A stretch of 64,000 bases of DNA from Prauserella aidingensis (GCF_024171865.1 NZ_JAMTCN010000002.1:372001-436000); one strand, 5' to 3'; positions 43,082 through 51,986 are shown, counted from the first letter of the stretch. Translations and numbers: made by a program. The notes: a model not told the origin generated them from the sequence alone.

Positions 43082-44385
43082 TGAGTGACCGGACCGACGA
43101 CAAGCCTCCGACGGCGAGGAAACGCCTCGGTTCGATCGTCATCGACAGGCGCCCGCTGAAGATCCCGGCGTTCCGCAGGCTGTGGGTGTCGTCGCTGGTC
43201 ACCGCCATCGGCAGTCAGCTGACGGCCGTGGCCGTGCCGAAGCAGGTCTTCGACATCACCGGCTCGTCGGCCTACGTCGGACTGACCGGCGTGTTCGGCC
43301 TCGTCCCGCTGCTGATCTTCGGCATCTGGGGCGGCGCGATCGCCGACACCGTCGACCGCCGCAAACTCCTGCTCGTCACCAACACCGGCATTGCCGTGAC
43401 GGCGTGCCTGCTGTGGGCGCAGGCCTACTTCGACGTCGGCTCCGTGTGGGTCGTGCTCAGCCTGCTCGCCGTCAACCAGGCGTTCTTCGCCGTCAACATG
43501 CCCACGCGCAACGCCGTCGTGGCGCGGCTCGTGCCGACGGAGCTGCTGCCGTCCGCGTCGGCGCTCACCGGCACGATGACCACGTTCGGTGCCGTGTTCG
43601 GTCCGCTCGCCGCGGGAGCGCTGTTGCCCATCGTCGGGTTGTCCACCCTGTACCTCGTCGACACGGTGGCGCTGTTCGTCGTCGTGTGGGCGGTGTGGCG
43701 ACTGCCGGTGCTGCCGCCGCAGGACGGCCGGGTGCGCCGCGCGGGGCTGCGCGACATCACCGACGGCTTCCGCTACCTGGGGGCGCAGAAGATCCTGCTC
43801 GCCTCGTTCGTCGTCGACATCGTCGCGATGGTCGCCGGCATGCCGCGGGCGTTGTTCCCGGAGATGGCGGAGCGCACGTTCGGCGACCCGGCGGGCGGCG
43901 GTCTCGCGCTGGGCTGGCTGTACGCGGCGATCCCGCTCGGCGCGATGCTGTTGTCGCTCATGTCCGGCTGGGCGAGCCGGGTGAGCAGGCACGGCGTGGT
44001 GGTCGTCGTGGCGATCGCGGTGTGGGGCCTCGCCATCGCCGGGTTCGGCCTGTCGGAGGCGCTGTGGCTGTCGATCCTGTTCCTGGTGGTCGCCGGGGCG
44101 GCCGACATGGCGAGTTCGATCTTCCGCATGGCGATCCTGCAGACCGCGGCGACCGACGAGATGCGCGGCCGGACACAGGGCGTGTTCACGGTCGTCGTCG
44201 CGGGCGGGCCGCGCGTGGCCGACCTGACGCACGGCTGGGCCGCCGCGGGGGTGGGCACCGGGGCGGCGGCGACGGGCGGCGGCCTGCTGGTCCTCGTGGG
44301 ACTGCTCGTCGCGGTGCTGTTGATTCCGGCGTTCTGGCGCTATCGTGCGCCTGTGACCAGCGGGAACGTATCGGACAATTCGTAA
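43081..44385 (+). CDS. MFS exporter (MFS_3/EntS-like)
   Basis: A 434-residue 12-helix major facilitator closely resembling the EntS/tetracycline-exporter-like MFS_3 family: FRRLWVSSLVTAIGSQLTAV, then the motif-A loop GGAIADTVDRRKLLL and VNMPTRNAVVARLVPTE. Substrate unknown; members pump siderophores or drugs. The GTG start overlaps an inverted repeat, so it seems to be repressed, but no regulator gene is adjacent. It is a distant paralogue of the exporter at 12.8 kb. Confidence 0.88.
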   Translation: MSDRTDDKPPTARKRLGSIVIDRRPLKIPAFRRLWVSSLVTAIGSQLTAVAVPKQVFDITGSSAYVGLTGVFGLVPLLIFGIWGGAIADTVDRRKLLLVTNTGIAVTACLLWAQAYFDVGSVWVVLSLLAVNQAFFAVNMPTRNAVVARLVPTELLPSASALTGTMTTFGAVFGPLAAGALLPIVGLSTLYLVDTVALFVVVWAVWRLPVLPPQDGRVRRAGLRDITDGFRYLGAQKILLASFVVDIVAMVAGMPRALFPEMAERTFGDPAGGGLALGWLYAAIPLGAMLLSLMSGWASRVSRHGVVVVVAIAVWGLAIAGFGLSEALWLSILFLVVAGAADMASSIFRMAILQTAATDEMRGRTQGVFTVVVAGGPRVADLTHGWAAAGVGTGAAATGGGLLVLVGLLVAVLLIPAFWRYRAPVTSGNVSDNS

Positions 44386-44439
44386 CCTGATCGATACCTG
44401 CCGCGCGTGGTCCGAGGGACGTGCGGCACACTTTCCCGC

Positions 44440-45804
44440 ATGGCGAACGTGGGCGTGACGGACGAGTCCTCGCCGACCGGGCAGCCCCCGCTGAAGCGGG
44501 TCCTCGGGTCGAAGCTGCTGCTGTTCTTCGTGGTCGGCGACATCGTCGGCACCGGCATCTACGCCCTCACCGGGCAGGTCGCCGGGCGCGTCGGCGGCGC
44601 ACTGTGGCTGCCGTTCCTGCTGGCGTTCACCGTCGCCTTCATGACGGCGTTCTCGTACCTGGAGCTCGTGGGCAAGTACCCGCGGGCGGCCGGCGCGGCG
44701 CTGTACACCCACAAGGCGTTCAACGTCCGGATGCTGACGTTCCTAGTGGCCTTCGCGGTGATGTGCTCGGGCATCACGTCGGCGTCGTCGGCGGCCGTGG
44801 CCTTCGGCGACACGTACCTGGCCGAGTTCGTCGCCGCACCGATGCCGTGGATGGCCATTGCGTTCGTCGTGGTGCTCGCGCTGATCAACTTCCGCGGCGT
44901 GCGCGAATCGGTCACGACCAACGTCGTGCTCACGTGCATCGAGATCGCCGGGCTGTTGATCATCATCGGTGTCGGCGTGTGGGCGGTGTTGAACGGCAAT
45001 GGCGAGGCGAGCAGGCTCACCGAGTTCAACACGCAGGACCAGACCATGCTCGTGGCGATCACGTCCGCGACGTCGCTGGCGTTCTTCTCCATGGTCGGCT
45101 TCGAGGACTCGGTGAACATGGCCGAGGAGACGAAGGACCCGGCGCGCGTGTTCCCGAAGGCGATGCTGTGGGGCATGGTCATCGCGGCGACGATCTACAT
45201 CCTCGTGTCCGTGACGTCGTCGCTGCTGGTGCCCGCCGAGGGGCTCGAGGCGGCCGAGAGTGGCGCGTTGCTGAAGGTGATCGACATCGGCGCGCCCGGT
45301 ATGCCGCGTGAGATCTTCTCGGCGATCGGCCTGTTCGCCGTCGTCAACTCGGCGCTGATCAACATGCTCATGGCCAGCCGGCTCGTGTACGGCATGGCGA
45401 ACGAACGCATCATCCCGAAGGTGTTCGCCACGGTGCACCCGGCTCGCCGCAGCCCGTGGGTGGCGATCGTGTTCACGAGCGCCCTCGCGATCGCGTTGGT
45501 ATCCACTGTGGACATCGACGTGCTCGGTGGCACGACGGCGCTGCTGTTGCTCGTGGTGTTCGCCGTCGTCAACGTGGCCGTGCTGGTGCTGCGTCGGGAC
45601 CCGGTGTCGCACAAGCACTTCCGCGCGCCTTCGGTCGTCCCGGTGCTGGCCGCCGTGTTCTGCCTGTACCTGGCGAGTCCGCTGTCCGGCCGTCCGGCGC
45701 GCGACTACGTGGTCGCCGCGATCCTGCTGGCCGTCGGCCTCGTGCTGTGGGCCGTCAACCACTTCGTGATGCGCACACTGGCCACGGACCGGACTGCGGA
45801 GTAG
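44440..45804 (+). CDS. APC-family amino acid permease
   Basis: A 454-residue amino acid-polyamine-organocation transporter with 12 helices. The first helix begins LGSKLLLFFVVGDIVGTGIYALTG (the GIG-like unwound substrate site), and MVGFEDSVNMAEETKDPARV is the conserved TM6-loop signature. Typical actinobacterial APC permease; substrate unknown. ATG 44440 was chosen because it gives the standard short N-terminal tail. It lies 54 bases past the MFS stop and may be in its operon. Confidence 0.9.
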   Translation: MANVGVTDESSPTGQPPLKRVLGSKLLLFFVVGDIVGTGIYALTGQVAGRVGGALWLPFLLAFTVAFMTAFSYLELVGKYPRAAGAALYTHKAFNVRMLTFLVAFAVMCSGITSASSAAVAFGDTYLAEFVAAPMPWMAIAFVVVLALINFRGVRESVTTNVVLTCIEIAGLLIIIGVGVWAVLNGNGEASRLTEFNTQDQTMLVAITSATSLAFFSMVGFEDSVNMAEETKDPARVFPKAMLWGMVIAATIYILVSVTSSLLVPAEGLEAAESGALLKVIDIGAPGMPREIFSAIGLFAVVNSALINMLMASRLVYGMANERIIPKVFATVHPARRSPWVAIVFTSALAIALVSTVDIDVLGGTTALLLLVVFAVVNVAVLVLRRDPVSHKHFRAPSVVPVLAAVFCLYLASPLSGRPARDYVVAAILLAVGLVLWAVNHFVMRTLATDRTAE

Positions 45805-45952
45805 TCGACGCAGCCACGCGTCAGTGTGCCGTCGAGGGGTGGTGGTCGGGCCGGTGGGCGGGAGCAGCGAAATGCTCCCCTCGCGGCAGCCGTCACGCGA
45901 AGGATCGGCGGTGGTGCGGCCCGCACCACGGTAGCCGACTACGGTGGCGGTC

Positions 45953-46870
45953 ATGGCCAATCCGACCGGGGAACACTTCGAACTCCTGCGCGGTAACGCA
46001 CGCGCCGTCATCACCGAGATCGGCGCGGGACTGCGATCGCTGACGATCGGCGGTGTGCCGTACGTCGAGACGTTCGCCGAGGACGAGACACCGCCGAAGG
46101 GTGCGGGCCAGGTTCTCGTGCCGTGGCCGAACCGCACCAAGGATGCGCGGTGGACGTTCGACGGCGAGGAGCAGGAGCTCGAGGTCACCGAGCCCGCTCG
46201 CGGCAACGCCATCCACGGCCTGGTGCGGCACCAGGAGTGGGAGCTGGTCGAGCACGCGGAGTCGTCGATCACGTTCGGCTGCGACATCGGCGCCGCGAAG
46301 GGCTGGCCGGTCCCGCTGCGCACGGGTGTCGTCTACGAGCTCGCGCCGCGCGGGCTGACCGTCACGCACACCGTGAGCAACGAGGGGGACAAGCCGGTCG
46401 GCTTCGGCGTCGGGACGCATCCGTACCTCCGCATCGGGGACGTGCCCACCGACGAGCTCACCCTGACGCTGCCCGCCACCCGCGTGCGGCCGTTCGACGA
46501 CTCCGAGAATCCGCCGTTCGCCGAGGAACGCGACGTCGAGGGCACCGAGTACGACCTGCGCGGTGGGCGCATCGTCGGTGGACTGGACCTGGACACGGCG
46601 TTCACCGGGTTGGAACGCGGCGAGGACGGCCTGCACCACGTGTGGCTGAGCCACCACGACGGCGTGCTGGACATCTGGTCCGGACCGGACTTCGGCTGGG
46701 CGCAGGTCTTCACGCCGTCGGACTTCCCGGGACGCGGGCGGGCGATCGCGATCGAGCCGATGACGTGTCCCGCGGACGCGCTGAACTCGGGCACGGACCT
46801 CATCACACTCGAACCGGGCGAGACGTGGCGCGGTTCGTGGGGCATTCAGGTCGCAGATTCGTTAGCCTAA
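45953..46870 (+). CDS. Aldose 1-epimerase-family protein (mutarotase-like)
   Basis: A 305-residue galactose mutarotase-like protein. Landmarks are VPWPNRTKDARWTFDGEEQE, the active-site segment NAIHGLVRHQEW, VGTHPYLRIGD, LDTAFTGLERGEDGLH and AIEPMTCPADALNSG, which carry the conserved His and acidic residues of aldose 1-epimerase. It interconverts alpha and beta sugar anomers. TACGGT lies 8 bases before ATG 45953, pointing to a leaderless start. The amidohydrolase begins 6 bases after its stop. Confidence 0.9.
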   Translation: MANPTGEHFELLRGNARAVITEIGAGLRSLTIGGVPYVETFAEDETPPKGAGQVLVPWPNRTKDARWTFDGEEQELEVTEPARGNAIHGLVRHQEWELVEHAESSITFGCDIGAAKGWPVPLRTGVVYELAPRGLTVTHTVSNEGDKPVGFGVGTHPYLRIGDVPTDELTLTLPATRVRPFDDSENPPFAEERDVEGTEYDLRGGRIVGGLDLDTAFTGLERGEDGLHHVWLSHHDGVLDIWSGPDFGWAQVFTPSDFPGRGRAIAIEPMTCPADALNSGTDLITLEPGETWRGSWGIQVADSLA

Positions 46871-46874
46871 CGAA
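46858..46874. promoter_or_regulatory. 17-bp palindrome over the amidohydrolase start region (IdeR-like core)
   Basis: TTCGTTAGCCTAACGAA is a perfect palindrome whose centre GTTAGCCTAAC is identical to the core of the iron-box consensus, although the outer bases differ. It overlaps the epimerase stop and a TAGCCT hexamer 8 bases before the amidohydrolase ATG, so it could be an operator over a leaderless promoter. Identity of the regulator is unproven. Confidence 0.5.
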
Positions 46875-46876
46875 CT

Positions 46877-48082
46877 ATGACTACCGCAATCACGAACGGA
46901 TACGTGGTCCCCGTCGACGGCGACCCGGTCGACGGCGGCACCGTGCTGATGGACGGCGGCACGATCGTCGCCGTGGGAACCGACGTCGACGTGCCTGCCG
47001 ACGCCGAGATCGTCGACGCCGCGGGGCAGTGGGTGCTGCCCGGCTTCATCGACGCGCACGCCCACCTCGGTGTGCACGAGGACGGCGAAGGCTGGTCCGG
47101 TGACGACACGAACGAGATGACCGACCCGAACGGCGCCCGTTTCCGCGCCCTCGACGGCATCGACCCGTACGAGCCCGGATTCGACGACGCGCTCACCGGT
47201 GGCGTCACGAGCGTCGTCATCAAGCCCGGCTCCGGCAACCCGATCGGCGGGCGCACCGTCGGCGTGAAGACGTGGGGCCGCACCATCCTCGACATGACGT
47301 TCGCCGAGGACGTCAGCGTCAAGAGCGCGCTGGGCGAGAACCCGAAGCGGGTGTACGGCGAGAAGAGTCAGACGCCCTCCACCAGGCTCGGCGTCGCCGC
47401 CACCCTGCGTGAGGCGTTCACCAAGGCGCGCAACTACGTCGCCCAGCGCGACCACGCGGCCGCCGAGGGCAAGCCGTTCGACGTCGACCTGACCATGGAG
47501 ACGCTGGCCGCCGTCCTCGACGGCGAGCTGTACTGGGACCAGCACACCCACCGCGCCGACGACATCGTCACGGCCGTGCGGCTGGCCGAGGAGTTCGGCT
47601 ACAAGCTGGTGGTCAACCACGGCACCGAAGGCCACCTGATCGCCGACTTCCTCGCCGAACACGACGTCCCGGTGATCCTCGGGCCGCTGTTCACCTCGCG
47701 CGCGAAGGTCGAGCTGCGGAACCGGTCGATGCGCGCCGCCGGGATCATGGCCCGCGCCGGCGTGAAGCTGGCGATCACGACCGACCACCCCGTGGTGCCG
47801 ATCCACTTCCTCGTCTACCAGGCGGCACTGGCGGTCAAGGACGGTCTGGACCGCGAGACGGCGTTGCGTGCGCTGACGGTGCACCCGGCGGAGATGCTCG
47901 GCCTCGGCGACCGTATCGGTGCGCTCAAGCCCGGCATGGACGCCGACGTGGCCGTGTGGTCCGGCGACCCGCTCGACGTCATGAACCGTGCCCAGCGGGT
48001 GTTCGTCCGCGGCCGTGACGTGTACGCGTTCGACCAGTCGACGGGCGAAGGCGTGGTCGCCGACCGCCGCTACCGCGAATAA
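46877..48082 (+). CDS. Amidohydrolase (imidazolonepropionase-like)
   Basis: A 401-residue metal-dependent amidohydrolase. The HxH motif is FIDAHAHLG (His61, His63), further ligands are in VVNHGTEGH and TTDHPVVP, and the C-terminus has the family feature RIGALKPGMDADVAVWSGDP. It belongs to the imidazolonepropionase-like group of uncharacterised cyclic-amide hydrolases. A gap of 6 bases from the mutarotase-like gene suggests co-transcription, yet a palindrome with its own -10-like hexamer sits in front. Function of the pair unknown. Confidence 0.92.
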   Translation: MTTAITNGYVVPVDGDPVDGGTVLMDGGTIVAVGTDVDVPADAEIVDAAGQWVLPGFIDAHAHLGVHEDGEGWSGDDTNEMTDPNGARFRALDGIDPYEPGFDDALTGGVTSVVIKPGSGNPIGGRTVGVKTWGRTILDMTFAEDVSVKSALGENPKRVYGEKSQTPSTRLGVAATLREAFTKARNYVAQRDHAAAEGKPFDVDLTMETLAAVLDGELYWDQHTHRADDIVTAVRLAEEFGYKLVVNHGTEGHLIADFLAEHDVPVILGPLFTSRAKVELRNRSMRAAGIMARAGVKLAITTDHPVVPIHFLVYQAALAVKDGLDRETALRALTVHPAEMLGLGDRIGALKPGMDADVAVWSGDPLDVMNRAQRVFVRGRDVYAFDQSTGEGVVADRRYRE

Positions 48083-48127
48083 CGCTCACCGGCGGCCGGT
48101 CGGCTGCAGGCGGCCGGCCGCCCGAGA

Positions 48128-48235
48128 CCGTGTTGCGGATCCCGGGGACCGTGTTGCGCTCCGAGGGGCGCGTGTTGCGGTTTCCGGGGACCGTGTTGCG
48201 GATCCAGGAGTCCGTGTTGCGGATTCCGGGGCTTG
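48128..48235. repeat. 21-bp tandem repeat array, copy 2 (inverted relative to copy 1)
   Basis: Five cores of GTGTTGCG begin at 48130, 48151, 48172, 48193 and 48214, again exactly 21 bases apart. The unit is the reverse complement of the array at 925-1022. It directly precedes a decayed amidohydrolase gene and faces copy 3. Confidence 0.92.
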
Positions 48236-48783
48236 CTGACGCACGCGCTGCGGGCCGATTGGATCGGCGGGCCCGATCTTCTGCTTACTCTGCGTCAACT
48301 GTCCCCGACCGGGGGCCTCGGCGACCAGTGGGCGCCGGATGCCGGTGGACGCGATCGCCTCACCGGTCCGGCTCTTCCGGACCCGCTCTTCGACGGGCCG
48401 GATGCGGCGCGGGCGGCCGTCCGGCGCATGGTCCGGGCCGGTGCGGACTGGATCAAGGTCGGCGCCTCCGGCTCGATGCGCGCCGTCGGTGCCGGCAGAT
48501 CGATCGGACCGACACCGTCCGAATGCGACTCGATCGTGCTCCGCGGCCACATGTCGACCTGCTCGAGGAGATACGACTACTCGCCGAAGCCGGCCTCGGC
48601 GATGTCGGCGCGCTCAAGGCGGCGACCGTCGATGCTGCCCGACTGCTGCGGCTCGATCACGAGCGAGGCCGCATCGCTCCCGGCATGCGCGCCGATGTCG
48701 TACTGCTCGACGGCGAGGGTGTCGAGGTCGCGGAGCTTGCCTCGAGGATTCGCGGTGTCTGGCAGCGGGGCCGGCCCGTGTAA
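48233..48783 (+). pseudogene. Decayed amidohydrolase gene
   Basis: Two frames carry amidohydrolase fragments. Frame 1 (48233-~48480) gives LTLRQLSPTGGLGDQWAPD and FDGPDAARAAVRRMVRAGAD, then WIKVGASGSM, the middle of an amidohydrolase. Frame 2 (~48558-48783) gives LKAATVDAARLLRLDHERGR and IAPGMRADVVLLDG, the conserved C-terminus ending VWQRGRPV. The N-terminal HxH, the central metal-ligand region (~100 or more residues) and frame continuity are lost. So it is a truncated, internally deleted and frameshifted gene, bracketed by two inverted 21-bp arrays. Confidence 0.75.
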
Positions 48784-48815
48784 GTAGGAGGACGGCCCCG
48801 GTTCCGGCTCAGGCC

Positions 48816-48930
48816 CTCAACACGGTCCCCCGGAGACGCAACACGGGCACCGGAAACCGCAACACGGGCACCGGAAACCGCAACACGGGCTCCTGGGTAC
48901 GCAACACGGGCCCCTGAAGGCGCAACACGG
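48816..48930. repeat. 21-bp tandem repeat array, copy 3 (six cores)
   Basis: CAACACGG begins at 48818, 48839, 48860, 48881, 48902 and 48923, exactly 21 bases apart. Three linkers are nearly identical (GCACCGGAAACCG), suggesting recent duplication. It ends 27 bases before the convergent acyl-CoA dehydrogenase stop. Confidence 0.92.
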
Positions 48931-48957
48931 CGGTACGAACGCAGGACACGCGCGGGG

Positions 48958-50103
48958 TTACGTCTCCTTCAGGTGGCGGGCGATGACCATGCGCTGGATC
49001 TGGTTCGTGCCCTCGAAAATCTGCGGCACCTTGGCCTCGCGCATGTACCGCTCGACGGGGAAGTCGCGCGTGTAGCCTGCGCCGCCGAGGACCTGTACGG
49101 CGTCGGTCGTCACCTTCATCGCCGAATCGGTCGCGACGAGCTTGGCCACCGACGCCTGCCTCTGGAACGGCATGCCGCGGTCGCGGCGACGGGCGGCGTC
49201 GAGGTACATCGCGCGGGACGTCTCGACGGCAGCCGCCATGTCGGCGAGCAGGAACTCCAGCCCCTGGTTCTCGATGATGGGCTTGCCGAACTGCTGCCGG
49301 GTCTTGGCGTACGCCACCGCCTCGTCCAGTGCCGCCTGTGCCAGGCCGACCGAGCATGCCGCGATGCCGAGCCGGCCGGACGCGAGCGAGTCGAGCGCGA
49401 TCTTCAGCCCCTCACCCTCGCCGCCGATCAGCCGCGCCGTGGGCACGCGCGTGTCGGAGAAGATCATCTGTGCCGTCGTCGACCCGGTCAGGCCCATCTT
49501 GCGCTCGGGTGCGGCCGCGTCGAGCCCGGGCGTCGAGGCGTCGACGAGCAGGCAGCTGACGCCCTTGCCGCCGTCGTCGGAGGTGCGGACCATCGTCGTG
49601 TAGAAGTCGGCCTGGCCGCCCGCGGTGATCCACGCCTTGGTGCCGTTGACGACGTAGTCGTCGCCGTCGCGCCGTGCCCGGGTGGACAGTGCCGCGGCGT
49701 CGGACCCGGCGTGGGTCTCGGACAGCGCGTAGGCGCCGAGCAGTTCGCCGCCGAGCATTGCGGGCAGCCATTCGTCACGCTGCTCGTCGGTGCCGTAGTA
49801 GGCCAGCGCGAAACAGGACATCGTGTGCACCGACAGTCCGACGCCGACCGACATCCACGCCGCCGCGATCTCCTCGAGCGCCTGCAGATACGTCTCGTAC
49901 GGCACGTCGCCGCCGCCCCAGCGTTCGGAGTACGGCAGGCCGAGCAGGCCGGACTTGCCGAGCAGGCGGAACTGCTCCCTGGGGAAGCGCTCGGCCTCCT
50001 CGTGCTCGGCGGCGACGGGCGCCAGCTCGTCGCGGGCGATCTCGCGGGCCAGCGCGATCAGGTCGGCGGACTCGGTGTCGGGAAGGAGGCGTTCGGCGGG
50101 CAT
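48958..50103 (-). CDS. Acyl-CoA dehydrogenase
   Basis: A 381-residue FAD acyl-CoA dehydrogenase for fatty or branched acyl-CoA oxidation. YALSETHAGSDAAALSTRA (FAD/substrate loop), GLTGSTTAQMIFSDTRVP, the TRQQFGKPIIENQGLEFLLA segment and the terminal QVLGGAGYTRDFPVERYMRE, IFEGTNQIQRM (catalytic Glu) are clear. Length is standard. GAGGAG precedes ATG 50103. Its upstream region holds two palindromic repeats and a TetR operator, so the divergent TetR may control it. Confidence 0.96.
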   Translation of the reverse strand: MPAERLLPDTESADLIALAREIARDELAPVAAEHEEAERFPREQFRLLGKSGLLGLPYSERWGGGDVPYETYLQALEEIAAAWMSVGVGLSVHTMSCFALAYYGTDEQRDEWLPAMLGGELLGAYALSETHAGSDAAALSTRARRDGDDYVVNGTKAWITAGGQADFYTTMVRTSDDGGKGVSCLLVDASTPGLDAAAPERKMGLTGSTTAQMIFSDTRVPTARLIGGEGEGLKIALDSLASGRLGIAACSVGLAQAALDEAVAYAKTRQQFGKPIIENQGLEFLLADMAAAVETSRAMYLDAARRRDRGMPFQRQASVAKLVATDSAMKVTTDAVQVLGGAGYTRDFPVERYMREAKVPQIFEGTNQIQRMVIARHLKET

Positions 50104-50128
50104 GGATGGCTCCTCGGCTGGCTGCGTT

Positions 50129-50180
50129 CGCCCCGAGGGGCACCTTGGGAGCGCTCGGCGCCACAAAAGTTCCCTTCGCG
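50129..50180. repeat. Interspersed palindromic repeat, copy 5 (type A/B)
   Basis: Left arm GCCCCGAGGGGCACCTTGGG (type A), centre GCTCGGC, right arm ending AAAGTTCCCTTCGCG (type B in reverse). It lies 25 bases upstream of the acyl-CoA dehydrogenase start. Confidence 0.75.
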
Positions 50181-50200
50181 TCGGCCGCGGTGCGAGTACC

Positions 50201-50250
50201 GCGAGGGGAAGATTCGGGGCGTTCAACGCCCCCAAGGTGCCCTTGGGGGC
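50201..50250. repeat. Interspersed palindromic repeat, copy 6 (type B/A)
   Basis: Left arm GCGAGGGGAAGATTCGGGGC (type B), centre GTTCAAC, right arm GCCCCCAAGGTGCCCTTGGG (type A). Only 20 bases from copy 5, directly before the TetR operator. Confidence 0.8.
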
Positions 50251-50257
50251 AAAATTT

Positions 50258-50293
50258 AGTACTGAAAACAGTACTGAGGTGGCGTTCTCAGTA
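50258..50293. promoter_or_regulatory. Double inverted-repeat operator of the TetR gene
   Basis: AGTACTG and CAGTACT (50258-50275) flank AAAA; TACTGAG and CTCAGTA (50272-50293) flank 8 bases. The two perfect inverted repeats overlap. TAAGCT at 50300-50305 is the likely -10 of a leaderless tetR mRNA, so repressor binding here would shut off its own gene and possibly the divergent dehydrogenase. Confidence 0.75.
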
Positions 50294-50311
50294 CCATCCT
50301 AAGCTCGACGT

Positions 50312-51007
50312 ATGCCTCAGAACCAGACCCGGCGGCGAACTCGCCCGGCCACTGCCCGTCAGCAGGCGTTGCTCGCCGAGGTGGAGGAGCTGTTCCTCGC
50401 CGACGGGTTCCTCGGGTACACCCTCGACGACCTGGCGGGACGCCTCCGCTGCTCGAAGTCGACGCTGTACGCGCTCGCCTCCAGCAAGGAGCAGCTCGCC
50501 GTCACGGTCGTCACCCACTTCTTCCGCGGGGCGGCCGAGCGCATCGAGGCGCGCCTGGCCGAGGCCCCGGATGCGCGCGCGAGGATCGAGGAGTACCTGG
50601 CGGGCGTCGCCGACGAGTTGGGCCGCGCGTCGGAGACATTCATCGCCGACGTCGACACGTTCGAACCCACCCGCGCGACCTACGAGTTCAACTCCCACGC
50701 GGCCGCCGACCGCATCCGCGCGTTCATCGCCGAGGGCATCGCCGACGGCCTGTTCCGCGACGTCCACGGTCCGCTGGTCGCCGAGTTCGCGGAGTTGCTG
50801 ATCGAGCAGATCCAGAACGGCACCGTCCGCGCGCGCTCCGGATACTCGGACGCCGACGCCTTCGCCGCACTGTCCGATCTGCTGTTGGGAGGATTGCAGC
50901 GCGACGGTCGGCACGCCGGCGACGGCGGCCCCACGGGAGCAGGGGTGCGTGCCCGGGCGGCCGAGCGCGACGGCGACCCCGCGACGGCGACCGGCGACCA
51001 CGGGTGA
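50312..51007 (+). CDS. TetR-family regulator
   Basis: A 231-residue repressor with the HTH YTLDDLAGRLRCSKSTLYAL at about residues 33-55 and a helical ligand domain containing ATYEFNSHAAADRIRAFIAE. The last ~35 residues are a disordered Arg/Gly/Asp tail. The divergent acyl-CoA dehydrogenase suggests a role in acyl-CoA metabolism, as for many actinobacterial TetRs; ligand unknown. A double palindrome lies upstream, and TAAGCT 6 bases before the ATG suggests a leaderless start. Confidence 0.9.
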   Translation: MPQNQTRRRTRPATARQQALLAEVEELFLADGFLGYTLDDLAGRLRCSKSTLYALASSKEQLAVTVVTHFFRGAAERIEARLAEAPDARARIEEYLAGVADELGRASETFIADVDTFEPTRATYEFNSHAAADRIRAFIAEGIADGLFRDVHGPLVAEFAELLIEQIQNGTVRARSGYSDADAFAALSDLLLGGLQRDGRHAGDGGPTGAGVRARAAERDGDPATATGDHG

Positions 51008-51053
51008 TCAGGCAACGGCCGCGGGTGGCCGTGGCGACGAAGGGAGTGCGGCG

Positions 51054-51986
51054 ATGATCGTGTCCGGCGGCGAGGCGCTGGTGGACCTGGTGCCCGCGGA
51101 GTCCGATCCGGACCTGCTGGTGCCGAGGCTCGGCGGCGGGCCGTACAACGTCGCGCTGGCCGCGGGCAGACTCGGTGTGCCGACGGCGTTGTTGTCACGC
51201 CTCTCGACGGACCGGTTCGGCGACGCGCTCGTCGCGAGGCTCGCCGCGTCCGGTGTGGACACCTCGATGCTCCAACGTGGCCCGGAACCGACGACGCTCG
51301 CCGTCGTCGCACTGGACGAGTCGGGCGCGGCCCGCTACAGCTTCTACACCGAGGGCACGGCCGACCGCCTCGTCGCCGACCCCGGACCGCTGCCTGCCGA
51401 CACCAGGATTCTGTCGCTGGGCACGCTCGGCATGGTGCTGGAACCGGGCGTGAGCGCGTACGAGTCCGTGCTGCACCGCGAGGCCGCCCGCGGGGTGCTC
51501 ACGGCGCTGGACCCGAACATCCGCGCCGACATGATCGACGACGGCGACGCGTACCGGGAGCGGTTCGCGTCGTGGTTGCCGAGCGTGCGGCTGCTGAAGG
51601 TGTCCGACGACGACGCCGAGTGGCTCACCGGTGGCGGATCCGCCGCATCGGCGGCGGAGACCTGGCTCGACGCCGGGGTCGACGCGGTCGTGCTGACGCG
51701 CGGCGGCGACGGCCTGTCGGTGTTCACGGCCGACGGTGAGGTCGCGCAGGTTCCGGCCGCAGACGTCCCGGTCGCGGACACGATCGGCGCGGGCGACACC
51801 GTGCAGGGGGCGCTGCTGGCGTGGCTTGCCGACCGCGGGGTGACGAATCTCGCCGCGATGACACCCGACGCCTGGAAGCAAGCGCTTGCGTACGCCTCGC
51901 GAGCGGCCGGTGTGACGGTGTCGCGCAACGGCGCCGAACCGCCTACCTCGAACGAGTTAACCGAGGGTCAAAACGCCAGCGTGTGA
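51054..51986 (+). CDS. PfkB-family carbohydrate kinase
   Basis: A 310-residue ribokinase-fold sugar kinase. The N-terminal di-glycine motif GGGPYNVALAAGRLG, the central ALDPNIRADMI and the C-terminal ATP/catalytic motif DTIGAGDTVQGALLAW (catalytic Asp) are intact. It resembles fructokinase/KDG kinase-like members; the sugar is not predictable. GAAGGGAG precedes ATG 51054, 46 bases after the TetR stop, so both may be transcribed together. Confidence 0.92.
   Translation: MIVSGGEALVDLVPAESDPDLLVPRLGGGPYNVALAAGRLGVPTALLSRLSTDRFGDALVARLAASGVDTSMLQRGPEPTTLAVVALDESGAARYSFYTEGTADRLVADPGPLPADTRILSLGTLGMVLEPGVSAYESVLHREAARGVLTALDPNIRADMIDDGDAYRERFASWLPSVRLLKVSDDDAEWLTGGGSAASAAETWLDAGVDAVVLTRGGDGLSVFTADGEVAQVPAADVPVADTIGAGDTVQGALLAWLADRGVTNLAAMTPDAWKQALAYASRAAGVTVSRNGAEPPTSNELTEGQNASV

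Noticed and set aside
48130-48240. Heptapeptide repeats (VLRIPGT-like) from translating the 21-bp arrays.
   Set aside because: 21 is a multiple of three, so any frame gives a repeat; there is no start or ribosome-binding site, and both orientations occur in intergenic DNA.
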